A stretch of DNA of 62,000 nucleotides from Phoronis australis (Eukaryota; Phoronida; Phoronidae): positions 394,413 to 456,412 of the forward strand of contig NMRA01000125.1 in assembly GCA_002633005.1 (NCBI GenBank), read 5' to 3'. Below, piece by piece: positions 1-11,500 of this stretch. The translations under genes and the position numbers were made by a program. The notes under the pieces were generated by a model. It was not told the origin of the DNA. It searched no databases and saw only the letters and a program-made list of their open reading frames with translations. Position 1 is the first letter of the stretch; each line of letters opens with the position of its first letter.

Positions 1-3000
1 AATATGGCTGACGCGATCCAAACAAAGTGACCCAAATTTCGCCACAAAACTTGCAATAACTTTACACTGCTTGCCCCGCTTTTGATACTTTTTCGATTTT
101 TACTGAGTAGAATGCACTACCTTTCCGATGATAGCAAAGTACTTTTTCAAAACGAGAAAAAAAATACAACCGAAAAAAATTGGTTCGACTCATATTGGTT
201 CCTAGGTTCGACCGGCCTACGTAAGGAACTAAACACCAATGCTATTTAACAAACTAAGTACGCGTAACATTCCAAAAAAAATCAACGACCACTGACTACA
301 AACTATATATACAGTACATATGCAACGAATCACGAGATATTACTAAAAAAAAAACAAAATAATGAAGACTTTTCGAGCAAGCGATAGCACATTCAGTTAC
401 AAGGAAAAAATGGCGGCGTTCAGGACAAGTTCCTGAACTGATGAGCCGGAAATGTGGGTACGGAAATAACCGATGACAACCGGTAATCATACGCTCAGAG
501 AGAAGGGTGAAATACTGTTCAAAAATCGCTTTTGGCAAGAAAGGCGAAAAGAACATAAAGAAATGGTGTCGAAAATAAGATTTTATGTAGTAAGTATTTT
601 CGCGATACTGGAACCACATGGGCAGTTTGAGAGAAGGACTTTAAGGAGATTCGGTCGCAGATGCAAAAAACAAAATCGCCGCTAGGGGGCAACTCAGTAG
701 TCGGACTCGTCCGAACGTTATCGTCAATCGTGGCCTTCTCATCATCAGCAACACATCTGAAATTTTTGGTAATGACCTTTTGATCGGCCGGACGCCCACA
801 CAGAGATAACGACAATATGCATCGGCATATAAATATGTGGGCCACCTGGGCCACCGGCAAGTCAACTTCTACTCGCCCAGCACCATTTTTACTCGCATTG
901 GCGACTGGGTGAGTGGCTAAGTATATCCCTGGGAAGGATACCGACGAGTTGGAATTGGTACGTTCAGCGCACTGCACAGTACACCACCTCAAAGCCGATG
1001 ACCGCTCACGAGGTTTTATCAGTGCGCCTCGTTTTCGATCAGTATTTAAAGATGGCGCGGGAAGATGGCGCTTTCGTGAAATAGGTGAATAAAAACGGTG
1101 GGTGTTATAGTTAACAGGTTATACCTTCAAATTTGGAGGAGCTAACCGGCTGCAGATTGACTCAACAAAAGTTTCACGTCATTGAACAAGTACATGATTG
1201 TAAATGTGTTTACACATTAATTGATACAAAACAAAATAAACATAATAATACCAAATGAAAGTGTCAGTTCAAAGTGTAACCAAAATGAGTAGCCTGTACC
1301 AAATGGCAGAAATGATAATCAGCTATCACGGTCAGCCTACTAAGCTGGGAAATAATCGGAAAACTTGCACAAAAAACCCTGCGCTGACACCGCTAACGAA
1401 AACCTGGTAACACAATTTCCGTAAGTTTGATGATCACAGACAGCACAACCCCACTGAGAATGTTAAAACATTGAGGACAGACAACTTCGCAGCCAACTGG
1501 TGAAAAAGGATGCGACTTTTTCAACTCAGTGCTTCTCGGGTCCGGCTACCCGTCCTTATATATAGCCGGCTTGTTCTTCAACAAATCTTCCCATTGGCAA
1601 TTGCTGATAAACATTGATCAACAATTCTTTTCTGGTTGTTAAAGCGATTGGAAATCGAAAATCCTCACCGGAATGCCGCGGGCTCAGTTTTAGGTCAGCC
1701 CGAGTATCCTGGGAAACAAGTTTGATTGGGAAGGTGTCCCAGCTAGTAAGTAGAAGTTCCTTGAACCACCCCTTTATGTAAAACAATTGATTTAAGTAAA
1801 CGTCAAACATTTTGTAATTTTAAGCCTTTGATGTTAATTAATTTTGTAGCAGTATAGTTTTTGCATTTCCGTCGAAGTGTCTTGAGTGCCCCATCTGTTC
1901 CGAATTTGCTCTAATCTCCAATGAGATTGTATCTACGACTGGGCTGTGCTGTTAAAAATAAAAGACGAAGTTACAACATATTTGAACATAAACCAATAGC
2001 ATTTCTGAAACCTTCGTCAAATGGTGATCATGTTTAGTTTTTGAATCGCCAAAATCGCCCAACTGCAACCGAGTTACGACAATCTCGTTACCAATTCACC
2101 GAGTTTGACTGTGTTCACACGTGGTCTGTAATAAGCCTGGCAGATAATTGGCTTGCTTGTCATAACAGATAAACGACTGCACTTGGCAGTTAACAAAGAA
2201 GCTAGATGTTATCACACGCTCAGAACCCCTTACCGGTACGTCTGGTAAAGTCACTGAATGGGAAACGCTGACAGATGGTCTGCTAAAAGGGCAAGCCTGA
2301 CCTACGCCTTTAACGACCTACACGACAACTGAGGGAAAAACACCCACCAAGGACATAGATGGGGAGTATGAGATTTTAGTCAATTGATTCCTGCCTTTAT
2401 ATTTCCAAGATTGACATCAAAGATGCATTAGCAGGTGACAGAACGAGGATGGGCTGAAATCATCAAAACAGGGTTTAGTATCATTTTAACTCATTACTAA
2501 TTTGATACAAAACCAGTGCAATAAATGATCCTGCTGGTAAATACTAACTTACTCAACTCGGACAATTCTTCAATACAGCGAAAAGTCACCACTTACAAAA
2601 GTCATCATGACGCAATGAGTGGCCAGGAAATTTATTTCCCGTGACATCGGAGTCCCAATATAGACTAAGAGGTCTCCCCATTGACTTGTCATTCAGAGAG
2701 TCATCTAACAAACTAACACTGACAACGATAAGAGTCACATATAAAAGTTTATTACGTGGTACCCCAAGTCGCATCCGAAGGCCGACAAAACCGCTAACTG
2801 AAAACAAGGGTTCATTGCAGAAATCATGACAGAACTCAACAATCGATGTGATGGCACTTAATGAGAGAACACTCGTAGGGCCGTTGCAGTCTTCACCCTA
2901 GTAAGACCTACAGGGGTAGGACAACCAATGGTAGCGAATTTGAAATTTCTGTGAGTACTTTATCATCTCAAGTAACTACAGTAACACATGGAACCGCATG

Positions 3001-4445
3001 CCGATCCGATTTATTACATTCGCTAATAAAGATTCCACAAATCACAATAAGTCAACAGTATCACTCTTGATTATACTGAATACAAGTTGACTAGGTCACA
3101 ACCAACTTTGGTTACAACAAACGTTTTACAAAATTACTATACGAAAGTTGTTAGTGTCCGCTGCTGAGTGGTTCAATAATTACAAAAGGTCGTTCTAATT
3201 ACAGAAATAGGTTGAGAGTGCTTATGTACATGAATAAATATCAAGTTATTATTTAGAAACCATTCCACTATTGCACAACAATAGCTGCACTAGTGATTGA
3301 CTTAGCTGGTTACACCGACTGAAAAGGGTAAGGCATCTGATTGGTTCATGATGATGTCTTCTGGAGTGCAGATCAGTCTTAGCTAATTGTATGACCCAAC
3401 CAACTGGCATAGTCAATCAAGTGCCGCCAATCAAATTTCAATTGCTTTGGCACACAATTAATGATGATCCTGATTGAAGAAAATTGCGATGGTCTTAAAA
3501 AGTTGACAATTGTCCAACAAAATATTTGCATTCAGCACATTAAAATAGTTTGTCTGTTTTGATTAACACCAAGAACATGATTCCTGACTTGTTCAACTGG
3601 ATGTAAATTTCTAAACAATTTGTGAATCCTTGGTACTTCCAAGCACTGAATGTCCTTTCTATGCTGCCACTTACCATAAGACCAGGGTCTATTTCATGAA
3701 AAATGACATGAATTTTTCATTTACAGTCCATACATTGAACTATTCCTGAAAAATGATTTTATTTCACTGTAGCAAAAGTACAGAATCACTGAAAATATAT
3801 CCATGATAACTAATGTTCAGAATTATGACAAAAATCTTGCCAGTTTCGAACAAAATCAATCAAAATCACCAAATTTGAATGCTCACAAATTTTCAAAATT
3901 TTGTCTCATAAAAGCTGAAGTACAAAACATGATCATGAAAACACCTAATTTTAGTGTTACATACCTTTCATGGAAAACGACTGAATAAAATTTAGTCCTA
4001 AACTAGCAAGACTTTACTGTACTTATAAATGTTGATGAGACACTAATTACAAGCCAAATACTGTATTCAGTAAAGTAAAGTAAAGTGGGAACACAAGCCA
4101 GAATTACTGACTTTTCATAAAGCAGACCCCTGAATTAGCAAAAAGAACTCCGCAAAAACTGTGCAATCCTCGAAATTATAAATATTCATTTCTCAGGCTA
4201 AGAAGAATTAAGCTGAAGGCTACAATTTAAAAACTTATTTTGCTCGGATATCAGTCCCAATTAACATAATAGTCCTCATCTGTAATAAACCAACTCACTC
4301 CTCTATCACATCTCTATACTTACACCAATACAAAAATACAACATGTGCTAATGAAAACAATACTGACACAATATCCATACAATTAAGTTATTTAAAAATA
4401 CAATAATACACAATAGAGAAGATAACATAGCATATCTTGCATTAT
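1..4445. other. Downstream flank without a recognised gene
   Basis: No coding exon is recognised. About 400-1,100 is richer in G+C, with overlapping open frames on both strands and ATGGCG-type motifs, but none matches a known family. About 1,840-2,300 is an interspersed repeat also present at 32.2-33.4 kb. The rest is AT-rich with no structure I can name beyond a short TAAAG repeat near 4,070. Confidence 0.5.
1840..2300 (-). repeat. Interspersed repeat, copy 1 (empty-site copy)
   Basis: The segment is the reverse complement of the sequence at about 32,160-33,440. Shared blocks include gctctaatctccaatgagat, ctgggctgtgctgttaaaaa, ttcgtcaaatggtgatcatg and ctggtaaagtcactgaatgg in order. It lacks the 884-bp insertion present in the other copy. 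No coding capacity is seen. Confidence 0.75.
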
Positions 4446-4451
4446 TTTATT
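4446..4451 (-). promoter_or_regulatory. Candidate polyadenylation signal AATAAA
   Basis: AATAAA lies on the minus strand about 40 nt after the ADAM stop codon. It would give a very short 3' untranslated region, so a more distal signal in the AT-rich flank is also possible. Confidence 0.45.
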
Positions 4452-4491
4452 TATAATATTCAACTCGACAAAAAACCAGATAGCATAGATG

Positions 4492-5500
4492 TTAACAGAT
4501 GGAGTCCCTGTTTAGATTTCTTGGTTTGAACGGTTTTTGAGGTTTCGGTCCAGCAAACGATTGACTTTTCGACATTGATGGTTGTGCACTACTGAATTTG
4601 GCTGCCAAAGCAGCCACACTTGATTTTACCTGCGGCTCACCTATATTGTCATAGCTAGTCTCACTTTGAGTGTTCCCGTTTGGCAAATTTTTCGGCTGTT
4701 GTTTTTGTTGTTGGGTCTTTTGCTGACTGCCAACACCCTTTGCAGACTCTATGTCATCATAGACATTACCACCACTAGATTCGCCAATCTCGGCATAAAT
4801 ATCGTCTAATAAACTGGTACAGTTGCAAGTGCTCAACTCATAGTGACCTGTGTCGCCCTGGGGAATGGGATCCAAAGATGGCTGCTTACTCTGGAATCTT
4901 TTCGCTGGTGGGCTAGGCCTCACAGGGGGTCCCTTGGCTGCTGGACTAACAACTTTCTTGATTGAGCCTGGTGTTGAGTTGTCAGTTTTTGAGCAATTAA
5001 TCACAGGTGATTGTTTACCATCTTTTAGTTTTGCAATTCCAACATTGGCGTAACACGGCTTTCCTGGAGGAATGGGAGGAGCAGCAATATTGTCTTTAAC
5101 ATGATCTGCAGAGGAAAATGAACTACTTTTCCTGACTGGATTTCCTTGAGCCCCTGGGATTTGTTGAGATTTGATCTGTGACAGTGGTGCAGCAGCCATA
5201 GACAGTGGCCTGGGTGGAGCAACACGGCGATTGGCGGGAGGCGGATTGGCAGGAAGAGGCGGGGCTTTCTTTAACACCGCGTAAGGAATCACTTGAGCCA
5301 ACTTAGTATCTGAGGTTTCGTTGGTAGTGCTTGTCAGCATTGGCTGGGAGATTTCTTTGTTGCGGAAACTTTCGCCCCTCGCCGGTGGTGCTGAGGGGGC
5401 GGGTCTTTGTGGTCTGATTGGCGATCCAACTGCAGGTTTAGGCGCAGCAGGCCGGGGTGGGTTCGATCTTGTTTCTGTTTTCACAGAGCGAGGTGCTTGC
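4492..5500 (-). CDS. ADAM exon R: complete cytoplasmic tail and stop
   Basis: The last coding exon encodes about 335 residues, long for an ADAM tail. It has repeated proline motifs suited to SH3 domains ([66 protein letters not shown]). Six tyrosines sit in short signalling-like motifs: IPYAVL (ITIM-like), CYANVG and SYDNIG (pYxN, Grb2-type), HYELST, IYAEIG and VYDDIE. A Gln/Lys-rich run precedes the last tyrosine motif. The acceptor is tttttag; the stop is at 4492-4494. Roles in kinase or adaptor binding are inferred from motif class only. Confidence 0.93.
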
Positions 5501-8500
5501 CTAAAAATAAAGAATTTTGAATTAGTTCTTTCAAAATGACATGTCGTCATGCCAACTCGTTAAAGTAGACAATGGCAAGCCAATGAGTCAGTCAGCAATC
5601 CACAGCCATTCTTCATGTTTACACTGTTAATAACGAAAAATGTCCTGTATTTAATCAATGTTGCATATCGGAAAACTTGCTCCCGAAATACAGCCATGTT
5701 TACACAATGAATGTTGCCAGCCACAAAAATAATGGCTACTAGAGACTACTTACCATCCATAAGCCATGTAACTTACTGTAGCAGTGAGACTATTTTTACG
5801 CGATATTCAAATAAACAAGCACTACCAAAGTACATCAGTAACGAGTTGTCTTTCTGGTGCATCAAGTATGATAAGTCTTCCTTGAGCCAATACTAACCCA
5901 GAGACCACTTGAGCACTCCACACACTGCTCACCTCTTGCTGAAGACTTCTAATTATTGAAGGCCAGCGGACACAATACGATTTCTCATTGATAACAATGT
6001 TGGCAATAAAAATCATTTCGTGTGTGCTGGTTCAGTCGACACGACAAAATATCACTGATAAACAGTCACGACACATGTCGATAAAGAATCGTAACTGGCA
6101 TGCTGGCTTTACTCATTACATTTACACAAAATCCAAACTGACTATAGTACACTTAACACGTACTGATACTTCCTGCCCAGTGTTCGGCTGATCCAGTATT
6201 TCTTTATCTTCTCCCGGTGGTACCATGAACAGAACAATGTGAGTCCAAGTAATGGCAGAACACAGAGGAACAGGACCAGCATGGCCACAGTCACCGAATC
6301 CAAACCTATAAGCACAACTATAACAGAAGGTCATGTGTAAACAGTCAAAGGAACAAACCAGAGAAGCTATAACAAAGCCATAGCTATCCCTGTTAGTTGC
6401 AGTGAGCCAAGGGTATCAGCATGACAAATGTATGGCCATCTATGCACAGCCAGTCTTTTTGTTAGAGATAGCTACATCAACAGTGGCCATCTATGCACAG
6501 CCAGTCATTTTGTTAGATAGCTACATCAACAGTGGCCATCTATACACAGCCAGTCTTTTTGTTAGAGATAGCTATATCATCAGTGGCCATCTATACACAG
6601 CCAGTCTTTTTGTTAGAGATAGCTACATCAACAGTGGCCATCTATGCACAGCCAGTCATTTTGTTAGATAGCTACATCAACAGTGGCCATCTATGCACAG
6701 CCAGTCTTTTTGTTAGATAGCTACATCAACAGTGGCCATCTATACACATCCAGTCTTTTTGTTAGAGATAGCTACATCAACAGTGGCCATCTATGCACAG
6801 CCAGTCTTTTTGTTCGAGATAGCTATATCATCAGTGGCCATCTACGCACAGCCAGTCGTTTGGTTAGAGATAGCTAGCTCAACTGTGGCCATCTATGCAC
6901 AGCCAGTCTCTTGTTAGAGATGGCTACATCAACAGTCAGTCTTTTTTAGAGACAGCTATGTCAAATGTGAGTCGTAGCGTTTTGGTACCCTAAGAAAATG
7001 TTCAACACTTAGGTAAAATCTTTTAAGTTCATTTTTTGATAAGCCCTTATGTAAGATTGGAACATTTTAAACATTCCTAATAGCAGTTTGGAGAGCATTT
7101 CATAAAGCACAGTATGTGAAAGGTCCATATGATCTGATCAGCAATTCCGAGATGACGTTTGGAAGTTGGCTCACGGACATTTTACTAGGGTACTACATAA
7201 CCCTCAGGCAAGTTTTGCAGCAGGTCATGGTGCAGTATTGATGGAATAGCTCACAGCTGTGACCAAGCCAAACCTAGCCAACTACTGAGCCGGTTTTTCG
7301 AAGAGTTTACAGTAATTTGTCACTTATTTAGCACAAAAATAATCACCAAAATTGTCAATTTTCCATTTTTCAAAGGCTGATTACTTTGTAGAAAATTATA
7401 AAAAAGCTTTAAATTACCAAATGTTATTTTATTACATTTGCACACTACAAAGTAAGCTAACAACAGACTAGCAGTTTCTTAATATCTATTCCTCTTGAAA
7501 AATTTGACAAAATAAAGTTTCCCTTGTATGCCATATTGTGTGCTAAATAGGTGTTTAAGATTTACCATATTGGTTTCTTTTTCCACTGTAGTCAAAAGTC
7601 AGAAATCTAGAAACAAATAGCCAGACTACTGATTTCTGTCTCTCGACTTCGAGTAGTTGATTGATTTTCTTACTTTCAGTCTTAGCCCGATTTTCGCGAA
7701 ACAGGCTTACCCATTCAGACTGAGTTTTAACCGAAAGAAAAAGACGACCCTTCGAAAATCAGGCATGTTACACCTACAAGCGGCAGACCAAAAGGCAAAG
7801 GGTTAATGCTTGTATGTGCTTGGTGTACCTCTGTCAAGATACACATCAATTGTCACGGTAACCACACCTGCAGAGATAGAAGCCACAACATGCGCCGGGT
7901 TAGTAATGCAATAAACAAAGGAGTCAAGGCTAATCTTACTGCTACTATGGTAACACTCCACTTATTTTGCACGAAAACAATTGCCAAAATGGTCATTTTT
8001 CAATGTTTCAAAGGCTGATTACTTTACTGTAAAAAACAGGAAGTTTACCAAAAGTTGTTTCATGATATCCACTTAGTACAAACCAACTTAGTAATAGACT
8101 AATTTCATCTAAATTCAGCGGAGGAACTTGACAAAACATAATTCCCTTTGTCAGCCATGTTGTACACTAAATAAGTGAAGAATTACCTTTAGTTACTACA
8201 GGTAAATATTCTCCAGTTTGGGACAATCACTAAAACTTGGGACATCAAAATTAAAGCTGAAATTGAATTTTCTTGGTTCCAAAGATTAGGCCATTGACCA
8301 TTTCGTAGTTCACAATATTTCTGAAATATCGGACTGTAAGGTCTGTATCAACAGAACAATACAGACTTGGCAGTTCATAAAATCATTTGAATATAGCTGT
8401 TGACGAAAAGTTTTCATGCGTCTCTATAGCATGTAACATCAAAGTGAATGATTGCTCTTTGTTGATCGTAATTCTTGAATGTGAGACAAACTTTGAAGAC

Positions 8501-11500
8501 TTTTTTCTATACATTGCCAATTATATTAATGACTGGTAGAAAGTTTAAGGTTCTCACTCATATTGACTTTTCATTTTCTACGAGTTCCAGGAATTCACAT
8601 TTCATGAGTTATGTTTCCCAAACAGAGAATGCCCAGTAATTTTCTTTAAATCACCATAATTAAATGGATTCTTTTTCTAAATCAGGGTTTCTATATATTA
8701 TCCAATAAAATTTCCATGAGCTTTTATTATTTTCATTCTCTATGAGTTTTCCATGCATGGAATTACGTTTCCACAGATTTTAAGTGATGACCAGAGAGCC
8801 TGGAATTTGAGAAGCCTGAACTTTGCTTTGGACATCAGGGTAAACTCGGGTTGATTAATTTACTAACCAATAAAGTCTGAGTTAAGAGTACTTTATGTCA
8901 GTAATTATGCATTTCATTTAAAGACCTTTTAAAGCAATTAAATACTGAATTTGAACACAGACAAGGGGTTTCCATGCAATTGTCATCTAACTCAGAGTCA
9001 GAGTCAATTCAAACTGGACAACAGATAGTTCAGAGGCCATTGAAATCAATTGCAATTCGAGGGGTAAGCTACACACTGAAATTTAATGCAAAAAATTTTT
9101 TTAAAAAATGATTTTCATTTGAGTTTTGATAAAACTGCCTACCTGTTGTCTGCACAATGAAGCTAGCTCCAACTGAAGATTAACAAGGTCAACAACTACC
9201 AAGTGCCCAACTTGGGTAACGCACCGAAAAAGCGCGTGGCAGTGAAAGGGTTAAAGTAGAACAGAAAATGTCAAAAATAATTTGAATGTCGAGTTCAAAG
9301 TCAGAGACGTAGACCCAGGGCTCAGATCTGGACTGAGACTTATAACTCCCTTACATAAACCAACCTAATGGTTGATGATAGGTTGATAGTAATGACTCCA
9401 TAATGAATGGTTATGGTTGCTTTACTGCAACATCAGTAAGAATCTGCAGATTACCTTTAAACACAGTAGCCGGTCCACTCTCAAGGCTGCCTCCCGCGCC
9501 CTCGGAGTTACAAAGAGGCGGGGCAAAGCCGATGTCACAGTGACAGCTACCCACATTATTACACACCTGAAGAATAACAAGTTATTACATGTTATAAAAC
9601 AAGTATATAAATATTACAAAAACTTGCCAATACAACACATCCAACAGTAAGTACAGTAAATCACCTTGGGTCACATGTATCCCTTTCTGAACACCCACAC
9701 TTGGCTAAGCGCCCACCACCTGAGAATTTTAACTACGAAAAGGTACTTAATAACCTTTGGCTAACAACATTCCACTTCATTGGCACATTGCCAAATTCGG
9801 GTGAGAAAACCCATTTTTTACAGAAGATGGGAGATGGTTCTTTAGGCTCATATGCATTCTAATATTTCTGTATTCCTGTGCAAAAGAACGGTGGAGGCGT
9901 TACTGAATCAAATATGTCAGGTAAATGCTTAAAAAATTTTGCAACACCCATGCTTGGCTTGTACCCAGCCCCCAGATTTCCTTAATTTCATTTAAAGCTG
10001 GCCCAGGTATTGAACTGGGCAATTGCAGTGCATAAATGTCCCAATAGTCACACAAATCTTGAACATAAGATGTACATGTCTTGAGTAATGGCATTGTTTA
10101 GACTGATTTCGAGTCACCTACGGAGACACAATGGGAAATTTTTACATTAATTTTATTTTTGAAGCATGAAGAAATAAATGACACGCAAGTGGTCCAACAT
10201 GTTCTTCTTAAGTCAAACCAAAAACAAAAATGGTGGAGAAACTGAGTACAAAAATTGTAATCATGGTGTCCATTTTAATAAAAAATTATAGTAAGTTGTA
10301 ATACGGACACAACCAGCATATGCACTTTTATCTCTTTAAACCCTATTTGCCAAATTTTCAGATTTTAATCTGCATCATGCGAAATTTAAAAATAAATGCA
10401 TTGCCAATTGAATCACCTACCCCATGATCACTGCAATTCTTTAGACATGTTGGAATATTCAGAGACTTAACAGAGCGACACCTGTGGTTGACACACATCT
10501 GGAATAAGAATTCATTGGAGTTAGAGTGCAATCAATTCAGGACAAAAATATAAAATCTCAACAATTTCGGACATAAGAAATTGCCAAAAAAATGCCATTT
10601 TTGGTTTTTCAAAAACTAACATGATTGTGTATTCCCACTATTTTCCAAACTTTGTCCGATGATAGCTCTGGTACAGAACTTGAATATAGTGTTCAAAGCA
10701 TTTCATTTGATGTTGCATATACTGCTTAGAAAAAAGGATCATAGAAGAAAATATCACTTGGTTGAATCTGTGCACAGGCCCATGGTTTACATAGAACAGT
10801 CTCTCATTTAAGTTCACACCTGATGAACCCAACATCTGTAAGTTTGATTTTGTTCAGCAACTCTCGAGATTGAACTTGAGTTTGTAGCTTAAAACTAGGA
10901 AGTCACCAAGAATGAACTTGGATTACTGTTTCCGTAAAGCACAATGCATTCGAGCACAACATCAAGACGCATGTCTTGCATTCATAATAAAGATAAGATC
11001 TCAAGAACAGGTTAATTAGGATTTCAATATAATTTCCCAATGGCAGTTAATGAAACAGACATCATAAGAAACTTAAGTCTTTTTCACTGACAACACAGTG
11101 AATTTCAGTTTGCTTCAAATCCAAACACAGAAGCTACTAAAATCAGATTTATTGTTTGGTTTCTACTACTTTCATGAAGTGAACAAGAAATTTTATTGTA
11201 GCTTCACACCTCGTTATCACCACATGAGCTGCCATCTGGCACCATACCTTGTTATCACCACATGAGCTGCCATCTGGCACCATACCAGGATCAACCATGT
11301 TCAAACCCACATCCAAGATGGCCGCTCGACAGACGAAACTGCCTCCATTTGGATTTAATGGAAAGAGACGCGGCAGACCTTTGACCAGTGAATCACGCCA
11401 AAACATCAACTTTTCGTTAGTGTGAATACAGTGTAACATTCCACACATAACATCCCTGTAAGAAGAGTAGAAAAAGGTCATTCAAAACAGTCGACTCATG

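Noticed and set aside
519-992. 157-codon minus-strand frame downstream of the ADAM gene
   Set aside because: I found no recognisable domain and competing open frames overlap it; kept only as a GC-richer patch.
6402-6917. Several overlapping plus-strand open frames with repeated peptides
   Set aside because: They are the translation of the 51-bp minisatellite, whose length is a multiple of three.
11210-11455. Extending the cysteine-rich exon to the second donor
   Set aside because: It would put the next exon out of frame, while the first donor keeps the conserved [16 protein letters not shown] join.
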